Assembly (NCBI GenBank): GCA_033763555.1
Contig: JANRKK010000026.1
Coordinates: 1 to 37,422, forward strand
DNA length: 37,422 bases
DNA from: JALYJG01 sp033763555
GTDB lineage: Bacteria; Pseudomonadota; Alphaproteobacteria; UBA9219
Direction of reading: 5' to 3'
The position numbers and the translations under genes were made by a program. Under the pieces are notes generated by a model. The model searched no databases, had not been told where the DNA came from, and saw only the letters and a program-made list of their open reading frames with translations. Positions within the stretch are counted from its first letter, which is position 1. The number at the start of each line of letters is the position of its first letter. Of the stretch, positions 22,348 to 31,518 are shown piece after piece.

Positions 22348-24272
22348 GCACGCTTATCCGTAAGGCTGTCTGGTACAGCAATCGCCTGGCCGCTATGTCA
22401 CCACCGGAAGTTCTGCATCGCCTTTACGAGGCAGCAAAACGGAAAACCGGACGGCGCTTCGCGGTTGTGGCGAGCGAAGAGGATGGTGCTTTGCCGTGCC
22501 TGCCTGGACTGCGCGAGGGGCTGACACGAATCCCTGAAGCAATATTGGTGAAATGGGAAGCTTTGGCGCAGCAGGTTCGGGCAGGAAAATTTTCCATACT
22601 GGGTATACGCTGGCCGGAATCCTCGCGGGACGAATGCTGGCATCTTGATCCTGTCACGGGAAAATCCTGGCCTCGTGATCGTTATTGCTTCGATATTGAT
22701 TATCGGCATCAAAATGAGCGCGGCGACGTCAAATATGTGTGGGAGCTGAATCGCCTGCAATATTTGCAACCTGTGGCCGCGCTGGCTTTCAGGAAAAACG
22801 ATAGTGAACTGGCGAAATTCTGCCTGAGCGAGATCGAAAGCTGGATTGGCGCCAACCCACCCTATCGCGGCATGAATTGGGCATCGGGTATCGAACTGGC
22901 TTTGCGGGTGATCAGCATTCTGGTCGTTACCAGTCTGGTGGGTGAGTATGCAACACCACGCCAGTGCCAGAAAATACGGGATACGCTACGCACGCATGCG
23001 CTGTGGATTGAGCGTTACCCGTCGCGCTACAGTTCGGCCAACAATCATCAGACGGCTGAGAGTTTGGGTCTGTTTCTTATCGGTGCTTTGTGTTCCCAAC
23101 TCCCTCAATCCGAAAAATGGAAGATGCGGGGCTGGGACGGCCTTTGTGACGCCGCACGCGAACAGATTCTGCCTGATGGTGTGGGCGCGGAGCAGGCCAT
23201 AGCCTATACGGCTGTTCTGGTTGAAATGCTTTTGCTGGGCTTGCATGTCGCGCGCGCCATGGATGTGGACGTGCCCGAGAATTATACGAGCCGTTTGATG
23301 GCCGCGGGTGAATATCTGCGCTGGTTCACCGACAGTTCGGGCACCCAACCGCGCATTGGCGATGATGATGAAGCTTGCGTGCTTGGTTTCCGCCAGCCGG
23401 GTGAAAATTATGTGTCTTCGGTTCTGGGCTGTATGGCTGCCGTCTTTCGTCGCGCTGATCTCGTGCCACTGGACAGCCAGGCGCATTTCCGCAACGGAAT
23501 TTTCGGTTTTCCACCAGCGGCAGCGCCTGCTCCTGAAGGCGTTCGCTGTTTTGAGCGAGGCGGTTATATGATGGGCCGCAGCCGCATAAAAGAACGCGAT
23601 GTTTTTCTGGCAATGGATCACGGGCCGCTTGGTTATCTTTCCATCGCCGCGCACGGGCATGCGGATGTGTTGAGTATTTGGCTGCATATTGACGGCCAGC
23701 CTGTTTTTGTCGATGCCGGAACTTACCTCTATCATTCCGGCGGTTTCTGGCGGCGTCATTTCCGCGGCACGGCGGCGCATAACACGTTGTGTCTGGAGAA
23801 AACTGACTCCAGCCGCATGGCCGGGCCGTTCAATTGGTCGCGCAAGGCTAAGGCGCGCGTTATTGCCAGTCAGCTAAGGCCGCCCGAATGGTATGTTGAA
23901 GCCGAGCATGACGGTTATCTAAAAAAATTCGGTGCACTGCATCGCCGTCGATTATCTGCAGATGTGAATGGTTTTGTGATTGAGGATTGGCTGACGGGTG
24001 CTGGTGCACGCGATGCTGAGGCGGGTTTTCTTCTGCATCCCTCTTTGACGGCCAGCAGAAATGGCCGTTATGTCAGTATCAGCAAGGACAAAAAGGCTCT
24101 GCTTCATATCGAATGGGAGGGGCCGTTAGCACCGGATATCGGCCTTCCGGGCACGGAAAAAGGCGGCTGGTATTCGCCTTCTTTCGGCCGGAAACAATCC
24201 ACGACACGGCTGGCTTTTTCTGGCACGCTGGAGCCGGAACAGAAATCGGTCATTCGTTTCCTGATTGTTTAG
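22344..24272 (+). CDS. heparinase II/III-like polysaccharide lyase family protein
   Basis: A 642-residue two-domain protein. Residues about 130-370 form the alpha/alpha toroid with Y-S-S-A-N-N-H-Q-T-A-E-S (N233, N234, H235). Residues about 400-640 form the beta-sheet heparinase II/III domain with A-A-H437-G-H439-A-D, F-V-D457-A-G-T-Y and G-T-A-A-H479-N-T. These positions match active-site and metal-site residues of the family, so an uronate lyase activity is plausible. There is no signal peptide, so it is predicted to be cytosolic, which is odd for a lyase acting on an exported polymer. Coupled to the upstream GT4 by a 4-base overlap. Confidence 0.85.
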   Translation: MSTLIRKAVWYSNRLAAMSPPEVLHRLYEAAKRKTGRRFAVVASEEDGALPCLPGLREGLTRIPEAILVKWEALAQQVRAGKFSILGIRWPESSRDECWHLDPVTGKSWPRDRYCFDIDYRHQNERGDVKYVWELNRLQYLQPVAALAFRKNDSELAKFCLSEIESWIGANPPYRGMNWASGIELALRVISILVVTSLVGEYATPRQCQKIRDTLRTHALWIERYPSRYSSANNHQTAESLGLFLIGALCSQLPQSEKWKMRGWDGLCDAAREQILPDGVGAEQAIAYTAVLVEMLLLGLHVARAMDVDVPENYTSRLMAAGEYLRWFTDSSGTQPRIGDDDEACVLGFRQPGENYVSSVLGCMAAVFRRADLVPLDSQAHFRNGIFGFPPAAAPAPEGVRCFERGGYMMGRSRIKERDVFLAMDHGPLGYLSIAAHGHADVLSIWLHIDGQPVFVDAGTYLYHSGGFWRRHFRGTAAHNTLCLEKTDSSRMAGPFNWSRKAKARVIASQLRPPEWYVEAEHDGYLKKFGALHRRRLSADVNGFVIEDWLTGAGARDAEAGFLLHPSLTASRNGRYVSISKDKKALLHIEWEGPLAPDIGLPGTEKGGWYSPSFGRKQSTTRLAFSGTLEPEQKSVIRFLIV

Positions 24273-24278
24273 GCCGCG

Positions 24279-25427
24279 ATGAAGAAAGATTCGCTTGTTA
24301 TTTATCTGCCTTCGCTGGCTTCCGGCGGCGTCGAGCGGTTGTTTATTGGATTGGCTCCTCTTTTTGTCGAAGCCGGATTTGACGTGACTTTTCTGCTTCA
24401 TCGGCTGGAAGGGTCTTTTGCGTCTGCTCTACCGCGGGAGGTGCGTTTGGCCACGCTGGAATGCAACCGCACATGGGGTGCCTTGCTGCCGTTGATGCGT
24501 TTTCTGCGCCGCGAGCAACCCGATATTCTTATTTCCGGCCTGCCGCATAATAATATGATTTCCTTGTGGGCACGTTTGCTAGCGCGAAGTTCTGTGCGCA
24601 CCATCGTGTGCCAGCAGAACACGCTTTCGATGGAAAGCACTTTCAAGAAAAACTTTACTTACCGCATCATGCCGCTTCTTTACCGGATTTTTCTCCGGCA
24701 GGCCGATGGTATCGTTGCTTCATCGGATGGTGTGGCAAAAGATCTGATAGCCAAAATGAAACTGCCGCGCGAACGCATCATCGTCATTCACAACGCCATT
24801 GTCTTTCCAAATTTTGAAAAACAGATGAATGCGCCGGTTGAGCATATCTGGCTGCAAGGCGACGGGCCGCCGGTCATTCTCGGCATCGGGCGGCTGGTCG
24901 AGCAGAAGGATTTCATCACGCTCATCATGGCCTTTGCCCGGCTGGCACGGCAGCGGAATGTCCGCCTCATCATTCTGGGTGAGGGGCCCTTGCGCGCTTC
25001 GCTGCTCACTCTTGCCGAGCGGTTGGGCGTCGCCGACCGCGTCAGTCTGGCAGGGTTCCAGAAAAATCCTTTGCCCTTTATGCGCCGCGCTGCCGTGCTG
25101 GTCATGTCGTCGCGCTACGAAGGTTTCGGCAATGTGGTGGCCGAAGCGCTGGCCTGCGGCACGCCCGTTGTCAGCACGGACTGTCCGCACGGCCCCGCTG
25201 AAATTCTGGAGCAGGGCCGCTATGGCCGTCTGGTACCCGTCGGCGATGCCGATGCCATGGCGCAAGCCATCGGTGAAACGCTCGATCAGCCTTTGCCATC
25301 TGGCCATTTGCGGCATCGCGGCTATGAATTCACGGCCCAGCGTGCCGCCACGGCTTATATGAATTTGTTCAACGCTTTGCTTGCGGAAGAAAGCGCAGAT
25401 GAACAATATAGGCGCGATGCCGCCTGA
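24279..25427 (+). CDS. GT4-family glycosyltransferase
   Basis: A 382-residue GT-B enzyme starting 6 bp after the heparinase-like gene. N-terminal L-A-S-G-G-V-E-R-L opening; donor-domain I-L-G-I-G-R-L-V-E-Q-K-D, L-I-I-L-G-E-G-P-L-R, and the E-x7-E motif in S-S-R-Y-E-G-F-G-N-V-V-A-E-A-L-A-C-G-T-P-V-V-S. Unlike the first GT4 in the operon it has the full canonical donor motif, so the two likely add different sugars. Its 3' end overlaps prmC by 29 bases. Confidence 0.9.
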   Translation: MKKDSLVIYLPSLASGGVERLFIGLAPLFVEAGFDVTFLLHRLEGSFASALPREVRLATLECNRTWGALLPLMRFLRREQPDILISGLPHNNMISLWARLLARSSVRTIVCQQNTLSMESTFKKNFTYRIMPLLYRIFLRQADGIVASSDGVAKDLIAKMKLPRERIIVIHNAIVFPNFEKQMNAPVEHIWLQGDGPPVILGIGRLVEQKDFITLIMAFARLARQRNVRLIILGEGPLRASLLTLAERLGVADRVSLAGFQKNPLPFMRRAAVLVMSSRYEGFGNVVAEALACGTPVVSTDCPHGPAEILEQGRYGRLVPVGDADAMAQAIGETLDQPLPSGHLRHRGYEFTAQRAATAYMNLFNALLAEESADEQYRRDAA

Positions 25428-26274
25428 ACAGCCTTTGGCCCTCTTGCTCCGTGATACCGAACGCCAGCTTGCCGAAGCGGGTGTCGATAATCCGTTGCTG
25501 GATTCTAAAATTCTCGTCAGTCATGCGCTGGGGCTGGATCGCGTTGATCTTCTGATGCAGGCGGAACGTCTGTTGTCCGCTGATGAAACCATCCGCGTTC
25601 AGGCTCTTATCACGCGGCGATGCCGTCGTGAGCCCGTTGCACGCATTCTTGGTGAGCGCGAATTCTGGGGGCTGCCCTTTGGTCTGAATGAAGCGACGCT
25701 GGAGCCGCGTCCGGACAGCGAAACGCTGATCGATAAGGCGCTACCCGAATTGCATGGCCGAAGCGGTCTGTCTCTTCTTGATCTCGGTACGGGAACGGGA
25801 TGTTTGCTTCTGGCGCTTCTGCATGAACTGCCGGGAGCGGTCGGAATTGGCATTGATGCCGCGCCGCGTGCGATTGAACAGGCGCTGGCAAACGCCCGAC
25901 GTTTGCATCTGGATGATCGCGCTATTTTTCGGGTTGGCAATTGGCTCGACAATGTCGATGGGCTGTTCGATCTGATTATATCCAATCCGCCTTATATTCC
26001 ACGCCAGGACATGGTGACTCTCATGCCAGAAGTTCGCGAACATGACCCGGCTCTTGCATTGGATGGCGGTGAAGATGGGCTACAGGTTTATCGCGAGATT
26101 ATTCCGCGGCTTCCGAAATTTCTAAAGCCAAACGGCTTTGTTGTTTTTGAAGTAGGGCAGGGACAGGCTGCCGATGTCGCCAGACTGTTCCAGCAGAGCG
26201 GCTTTTATGGGGTGAGAATCCACGAGGATTTCGGCGGCGTGGAGCGTTGCATCAGGGCTAGTCTTGCTGCCTGA
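25399..26274 (+). CDS. prmC: peptide chain release factor N5-glutamine methyltransferase
   Basis: A 291-residue SAM-dependent enzyme that methylates the Gln of the GGQ motif in RF1 and RF2. N-terminal helical substrate domain; R-E-F-W-G-L-P-F and E-P-R-P-D-S-E-T-L-I; SAM motif D-L-G-T-G-T-G at 128-134; catalytic N-P-P-Y at 196-199. ATG 25399 with a GGAAGAAAG Shine-Dalgarno is preferred over TTG 25381; ATG 25417 is a less likely alternative. prmC usually follows prfA; here it is the last gene of the polysaccharide operon, overlapping the GT4 by 29 bases. It ends in a 17-base overlap with lptD on the opposite strand. Confidence 0.95.
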   Translation: MNNIGAMPPEQPLALLLRDTERQLAEAGVDNPLLDSKILVSHALGLDRVDLLMQAERLLSADETIRVQALITRRCRREPVARILGEREFWGLPFGLNEATLEPRPDSETLIDKALPELHGRSGLSLLDLGTGTGCLLLALLHELPGAVGIGIDAAPRAIEQALANARRLHLDDRAIFRVGNWLDNVDGLFDLIISNPPYIPRQDMVTLMPEVREHDPALALDGGEDGLQVYREIIPRLPKFLKPNGFVVFEVGQGQAADVARLFQQSGFYGVRIHEDFGGVERCIRASLAA

Positions 26275-28525
26275 ATTCAGGCGGGAAATAAGTGCGGGTG
26301 AAAGAGTCCGTATGCACACCACCAACATTTCGCAGATAAAAATGGAAGACAACTGAGGTTCCTGAGCTGAGATCAGCGCGGTTGGTCTGGTCTTGTCGAG
26401 CCGTGATGCCGAAAATGAAACATTCATCCGTGTAGCTTAAACTTAGGCTCGAAGTGCGTGGGCCGGGCTGCGGCTGAAAAGCCTGGGTATGGGCAGCATG
26501 CATTGTCCAGTATTTGGCAAAGCGAGAACCGAAGCCAAAGGTTGCTTCTTCCGCCCGGGACAATGTACCCGTGGTTTCTGTTTGCCGCGCCGAAATATAT
26601 CGTGCGAAAGGCCGGAATTCCGGCACGCCGATGGACACGCGCGCATCCTGCCTTTGCAGCGCATGGGTTTCGCGGTTCAACCGGAAGCCGTAATTCAGGT
26701 TAAGCCAGTCCGCAGGAATCATTTCAAGACGCCCGACATAGTCCGAACGATGATCGCCAAGGCCGGATTCTTCGGGAAAAGACGGGTTCCTGCTGAAATC
26801 ATAGCTTTGACCGCCGAACATATCGATATGCGCACCACCGTCGAAAGTGATGGCTTGACGCAAACCGTAAGTGACGCGGCTGCCGCCTTCGATTAGATCG
26901 TTGCCGATAAAGCGGTTCGGCATGAAAAGATTGGTTTCGTCGAATTCGACATCAAGGCTGTCCTCAATCGGCTGGCGCGGGTCAACCTTGACTGCGGGTG
27001 CGCCGATGAAAGAAACAATCGGCTCAAGAAGCTGTTGATAGCCGTCGCCGCGCCGCCCGATAGGGTAGCGCGTGAGAACGCTGCCCTGAGCGAAAGGCCT
27101 TGCCAGCCAGACATTGTTGTAAATGTTGCCCGAGCCGTCCCGGTCGATGACATTGTCGGCCCAATAGGTATCGGCGCGTGCCAGCCCCGACAGGGTAGTA
27201 ACAAACCCGGTGTCCGAAATGAGTTGCCGTTCCCAGCCGCCACTGAGTGAAAAACGGCGTGTGTTCGGCCCTTGCTGGGAAACAGCCTGGTCCTTGTTGT
27301 CACGCTCGGTGACCAGCAGGCTGCCATCGATCGACCAGCGCCCGCCCAGTGTCTGGCCCGGCTCGCCGAGGGCACTGAAACGGATTTGCGGCAGAACCAG
27401 AGGCTGAACATCCTGGGTGCCGGGGCGCAAATCCTGGAAATAGTACATATTGGCGACGGTGTAATCGCGGCCTTTGAAACCTTCAACATAAGCACGGTTG
27501 GTCAGCTGATCTTCCGACGAAATGCGATAGCGCTGAAGATAGCTTTTGTCCGATGTAAAATTCACATCCGTTCCGGCGCGCCAGACATTGTTGATATTGT
27601 ACAAAAATCTTCCGAGCAGATTGCCGCGCCACTGGTCGCCTTCATTGACCCCGGTGTCGCTGATCAGGTTGGTATAGGTGAAAGTGCCGCTCAGCTTGAG
27701 GTCGCCACGGCGGAAGCGTTGGCGGTATTCGCCGCCGAATTGTGCCCTGTCCTCGGTGCTGAAAGTGGGGGCCAGAACGGCGTCGATGTCTGGCGCGATA
27801 TCAAAATAATAAGGAACGCGCACAAAGTTGCCTATGTTGGGCGATACACCTGGTGTGGGCGTTAACAGTCCTTGCCGCCTTGTGACCGTCGGATCGGGCG
27901 TGGAGATATAAGGCGTATAAAGTGAAGGCACTCCGGCAAAATCGACTGTCGCGTCATGATAAAAAATATCGTGGTCGGTATTGTCATGCACAACGCGCTT
28001 CGCGCGTATTTGCCAGAGCGGCGCTTGGGAAGGATCTTCCTTGCAAATGTTACAAGATGTGTACACGCCCTTGTCGGCAACGACATAACGGCCATCGTAA
28101 CGCTGCACGGCGCGGGCGGCGAGGCGTGAATTGTCAGGAAAAAGAATGCCGACATTTTGCGCGAAAGCCTGTTTCATGTTGCCCGTAATTTCCTGACGGT
28201 CGGCAAATTGCACTTCGCCAGAAGGCGTCAGCAGCGCGACATGGCCTTCGGCTTTCATGACATCGGTTTTTTGATCGTAGGTCACTTTATCGGCATGCAG
28301 CAGATAGCCCGCATGGGCGATTTCAACCTTACCTTCCGCCGTCACGACTGCGCTGTTCTGGTCGGAACTCATTTTCTGCGCGGTAATCAGGGTTTCGTTT
28401 TTATTTTCAGTTTGCGGATTTGCGGCCAGAGCCGGAGACAACAGAACGGACAGAAGGGCCAGCCCGCTGGCTCCACCTAAAAAGTAATTTTGCTGCGATT
28501 TCGGAACGAATCCAAAGATGTGCAT
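26258..28525 (-). CDS. lptD: LPS assembly protein LptD (OstA/Imp)
   Basis: A 755-residue outer-membrane beta-barrel that inserts lipopolysaccharide into the outer leaflet with LptE. Signal peptide 1-35; OstA/LptA-like beta-jellyroll about 45-170 (A-E-G-K-V-E-I, A-E-G-H-V); then a long barrel with alternating strands to the C terminus. Cysteines at 158 and 161 (C-N-I-C) and one at 702 (D-E-C-F) could form the disulfides LptD folding needs; E. coli has two pairs. The usual downstream surA-pdxA-ksgA is absent. An AAGG lies directly against the ATG, an awkward Shine-Dalgarno spacing. Confidence 0.93.
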   Translation of the reverse strand: MHIFGFVPKSQQNYFLGGASGLALLSVLLSPALAANPQTENKNETLITAQKMSSDQNSAVVTAEGKVEIAHAGYLLHADKVTYDQKTDVMKAEGHVALLTPSGEVQFADRQEITGNMKQAFAQNVGILFPDNSRLAARAVQRYDGRYVVADKGVYTSCNICKEDPSQAPLWQIRAKRVVHDNTDHDIFYHDATVDFAGVPSLYTPYISTPDPTVTRRQGLLTPTPGVSPNIGNFVRVPYYFDIAPDIDAVLAPTFSTEDRAQFGGEYRQRFRRGDLKLSGTFTYTNLISDTGVNEGDQWRGNLLGRFLYNINNVWRAGTDVNFTSDKSYLQRYRISSEDQLTNRAYVEGFKGRDYTVANMYYFQDLRPGTQDVQPLVLPQIRFSALGEPGQTLGGRWSIDGSLLVTERDNKDQAVSQQGPNTRRFSLSGGWERQLISDTGFVTTLSGLARADTYWADNVIDRDGSGNIYNNVWLARPFAQGSVLTRYPIGRRGDGYQQLLEPIVSFIGAPAVKVDPRQPIEDSLDVEFDETNLFMPNRFIGNDLIEGGSRVTYGLRQAITFDGGAHIDMFGGQSYDFSRNPSFPEESGLGDHRSDYVGRLEMIPADWLNLNYGFRLNRETHALQRQDARVSIGVPEFRPFARYISARQTETTGTLSRAEEATFGFGSRFAKYWTMHAAHTQAFQPQPGPRTSSLSLSYTDECFIFGITARQDQTNRADLSSGTSVVFHFYLRNVGGVHTDSFTRTYFPPEFRQQD

Positions 28526-28605
28526 CCTTGAGGATTGCCAGAGGGCTTTCCTCTCGACAAGCGCGTTATTTCAGGGCTTATAGTTTTGCTTGAGGAGTAT
28601 TCCGT

Positions 28606-29247
28606 ATGCAGGGCCAACTTTTTGGAAATCGAGTCGAAAAGCCGCCATCCATGGCGCAGCAGAAAGTCGAATATGATTTTCCATCCAGCCCGGAAGGCTG
28701 GAATGGGCTGGCGCTTGTCGGAGAAGCACCCGGCGCGGATGAAGTTCGGTTGGGCCACCCTTTTGTTGGGCGCAGCGGCCAGCTGCTCGATAAAATTCTT
28801 CAGAAAGCAGCCATCGACCGCAAACGCTGCCTCGTTGCCAATGTCTTCCGGTTTCAGCCGCCCGGCAATAAGGTCGATCATTTCTTCATCTCACGCCGCG
28901 CGGCGGTTCAACAGAACATCCCCATAACCGAGGAATTCGGCAAATTCGGCAGCACCTTCTGCCGGGCTGAGTTTGCGCCGGAGCTTGAACATCTACGCGC
29001 CACATTGGCCAGGATGAAAAAAAACCACCCGCGCATGGTAGTCGTGGCTTTGGGGCGTACCCCTTTATGGGCGCTGACAGGTGAGAATGGCCTGTTGGAC
29101 AAGGTCGGCAAAATCCTGCCGTGTCGTCTTGTGCCGGATATGGATGTGATTCCGACTTTTCACCCCAGCTTCATCCTGCGCGGCAATTGGGGTCTTCAGG
29201 ACGAATGGGTAGGACATTTTCTAATAGCAAAGAAATATATCATTTAA
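28606..29247 (+). CDS. uracil-DNA glycosylase superfamily protein lacking the Fe-S cysteines
   Basis: A 213-residue protein with family-4-like UDG motifs: G-E-A-P-G-A-D-E at 39-46, G-H-P-F-V-G-R-S-G-Q-L-L-D at 50-62, A-N-V-F-R-F-Q-P-P-G-N-K, and H-P-S at 186-188. Family-4 enzymes carry a 4Fe-4S cluster; here the N-terminal C-x2-C is missing and the Cys normally in K-C-R-P-P is Phe, leaving at most one ligand candidate (C119). It probably excises uracil or a related base without a cluster, or is a different member of the superfamily. GAGGAG Shine-Dalgarno before the ATG. Diverges from lptD with 80 bp between starts. Confidence 0.82.
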   Translation: MQGQLFGNRVEKPPSMAQQKVEYDFPSSPEGWNGLALVGEAPGADEVRLGHPFVGRSGQLLDKILQKAAIDRKRCLVANVFRFQPPGNKVDHFFISRRAAVQQNIPITEEFGKFGSTFCRAEFAPELEHLRATLARMKKNHPRMVVVALGRTPLWALTGENGLLDKVGKILPCRLVPDMDVIPTFHPSFILRGNWGLQDEWVGHFLIAKKYII

Positions 29248-29428
29248 TTTCATAGTGTTAATTGCATATCTTGATGTGATTTTTGTGGCAGGAAAGTAAC
29301 GGATAGCTTGCAATTTTGCCCCTGAAAAGGGTACTCATTCGGGTTTACGGCTTCACAGTGCTAGAAACAGGGACTGTTTTAGGGACTCAGGCCGAGTTCA
29401 AACAAGCTATTTGTTGAGGGAGAGTCAC

Positions 29429-31465
29429 TTGACCACAGCGCCCAAAGCCAATCACGAGCGTGTGAACGTCATCCAGGAATGCGAGATTGAAGCCGCGGAC
29501 GTCCAGCGCCAAACTCCCGGCCGTCCGGCGACCCCGCTTTTGGACACAATCAATATTCCCGAAGATGCGCGCAAATTGAAGCCGTCGCAGCTGCGCCAGC
29601 TTGCCGATGAACTGCGTGCAGAAACCATCGATGCCGTATCCGTAACAGGCGGCCATCTGGGCGCCGGGCTGGGCGTTGTCGAACTGACCACTGCCTTACA
29701 TTATGTTTTCAACACGCCGGAGGACATTGTCATCTGGGACGTCGGGCACCAGGCTTATCCGCACAAAATTCTTACCGGACGCCGTGACCGTATCCGCACG
29801 TTACGTCAGGGCGGCGGTTTGTCCGGTTTCACCAAGCGTTCTGAAAGCGAATATGATCCGTTTGGCGCCGCGCACAGCTCGACCTCGATTTCCGCAGCGC
29901 TCGGCTACGCCATTGCGCGCGATTTCAAGAAGAAAAAGAACAATGTCATCGCCGTGATCGGCGACGGTTCGATCAGTGCGGGCATGGCCTATGAAGCCAT
30001 GAACAACGCTGGCGCCTCGCATTCGCGCCTGATCGTCATTCTGAACGACAATGATATGTCCATCGCGCCGCCGACCGGAGCGATGAGCGCTTATCTGTCG
30101 CGCATCGTGTCGTCGAAGGAATACCGCAATCTCCGCCATATCGGTAAAGAGTTTGCGAAACTTTTCCCGCGCAAAATTCAGGAAGCCGCCCGCAAGGCGG
30201 AGCATTACGCGCGCGGCATGGTCACGGGTGGAACTCTGTTCGAGGAGTTGGGCTTCTATTATGTCGGCCCGATTGACGGCCATAATCTCGACCATTTGGT
30301 TCCGGTTCTAGAAAATGTCCGCGATGACCCGCAGGGCGGCCCGGTTCTTATCCATGTCGTAACGCAAAAAGGCCATGGCTACGCGCCTGCCGAAGCTTCG
30401 GCTGACAAGCTGCATGCCGTTGCGCCCAAATTTAACGTCGTTAAGACGGAAGCCGAAAAAGCGGCGGAGCAGGAAAAGGCCAAAGCCAAGCCAGCCATCC
30501 CGACCTATACAAAGGTTTATGCCGAAGCGCTGATGAAAGAAGCGCAGCATGACAACCGTGTTATTGCCATCAATGCCGCGATGCCTTCGGGTACGGGTCT
30601 TGATATTTTCGGCAAAAAATTCCCCGAACGTACCTTTGACGTTGGTATCGCTGAGCAGCATGCGGTGACCTTCGCAGCAGGTATGGCGTGCGAAGGATTC
30701 AAGCCTTTCTGCACCATTTACTCGACCTTCCTGCAACGCGCCTATGACCAGTTGGTGCATGACGTTGTTCTGCAAAACCTGCCTGTACGCTTCATGATGG
30801 ATCGCGCCGGATTGGTCGGCGCTGACGGTGCGACGCATGCTGGTTCTTTCGATCTTGCCTATCTTGGCTGCTTGCCGAACATCATCATCATGGCGGCGGG
30901 CGATGAAGTTGAGTTGATGAACATGGTGGCAACCGCGGCGGCGATTGATGATCATCCTTCGGCTGTCCGTTATCCGCGCGGCGAAGGCGTCGGCCTCCAG
31001 CTTCCCGAGCGCGGTCAGGTTCTGGCCATCGGCAAGGGCCGCATCGTCAAGGAAGGCAGCAAGGTTGCTATCCTCAATCTCGGTACGCGTCTGGCGGAAT
31101 GCCGCAAAGCTGCCGAAGAGCTTGATGCGCGCGGTCTCAGCACAACGATTGCCGATATGCGTTTTGCCAAGCCGATTGATATGGATCTGGTCAAGCGTCT
31201 GGCGAATGAGCATGAAGTCCTGATCACGATCGAAGAGGGTGCGATCGGCGGCTTCGGCAGCCATGTGCTGCATCATCTGGCGTCGATGGGCATACTGGAT
31301 CGCGGTCTGAAAATTCGTCCCATGACCTTGCCGGATGTTTTCCAGGATCATGACGCTCCGGTAAAACAGTATGACCAAGCGGGCTTAAACGCGCGCCATA
31401 TTGTTGCCAAGGCGCTGGAAGCACTGGGGCAGGTCGAAGCGGCGAAGGCAACGGCAAGGGCATAA
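29429..31465 (+). CDS. dxs: 1-deoxy-D-xylulose-5-phosphate synthase
   Basis: A 678-residue TPP enzyme making DXP from pyruvate and glyceraldehyde 3-phosphate, first step of the non-mevalonate isoprenoid pathway. Motifs: T-G-G-H-L-G-A-G-L-G-V-V-E, W-D-V-G-H-Q-A-Y, TPP motif G-D-G-S-I-S-A-G with N-D-N-D-M-S, G-I-A-E-Q-H-A-V-T-F-A-A-G, and D-R-A-G-L-V-G-A-D-G. TTG 29429 with AGGGAG is the best start; a TTG at 29411 is in frame. There is an N-terminal extension of roughly 40 residues before the usual P-L-L-D-T-I-N. The next gene, MlaC/HpnM-like, hints at a hopanoid link. The 181 bp upstream gap has no convincing promoter. Confidence 0.96.
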   Translation: MTTAPKANHERVNVIQECEIEAADVQRQTPGRPATPLLDTINIPEDARKLKPSQLRQLADELRAETIDAVSVTGGHLGAGLGVVELTTALHYVFNTPEDIVIWDVGHQAYPHKILTGRRDRIRTLRQGGGLSGFTKRSESEYDPFGAAHSSTSISAALGYAIARDFKKKKNNVIAVIGDGSISAGMAYEAMNNAGASHSRLIVILNDNDMSIAPPTGAMSAYLSRIVSSKEYRNLRHIGKEFAKLFPRKIQEAARKAEHYARGMVTGGTLFEELGFYYVGPIDGHNLDHLVPVLENVRDDPQGGPVLIHVVTQKGHGYAPAEASADKLHAVAPKFNVVKTEAEKAAEQEKAKAKPAIPTYTKVYAEALMKEAQHDNRVIAINAAMPSGTGLDIFGKKFPERTFDVGIAEQHAVTFAAGMACEGFKPFCTIYSTFLQRAYDQLVHDVVLQNLPVRFMMDRAGLVGADGATHAGSFDLAYLGCLPNIIIMAAGDEVELMNMVATAAAIDDHPSAVRYPRGEGVGLQLPERGQVLAIGKGRIVKEGSKVAILNLGTRLAECRKAAEELDARGLSTTIADMRFAKPIDMDLVKRLANEHEVLITIEEGAIGGFGSHVLHHLASMGILDRGLKIRPMTLPDVFQDHDAPVKQYDQAGLNARHIVAKALEALGQVEAAKATARA

Positions 31466-31518
31466 TTTTGCCGGATTTTGGCGCCATAGAGGGCGTCCGT
31501 TAAACAAACAGGTGAACT

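Noticed and set aside
29315..29335. Small hairpin CCCT-GAAA-AGGG before dxs as terminator
   Set aside because: Only a 4-bp stem and no T-run; too weak to call.
30308..31378. Long 356-codon open frame antisense to dxs
   Set aside because: It lies wholly opposite a fully conserved enzyme gene, its translation matches no family, and such frames arise from the codon bias of the real gene. The same applies to the long frames opposite scsB (35654-36697), the deacetylase (15563-16807) and the glucan synthase (31840-33102).
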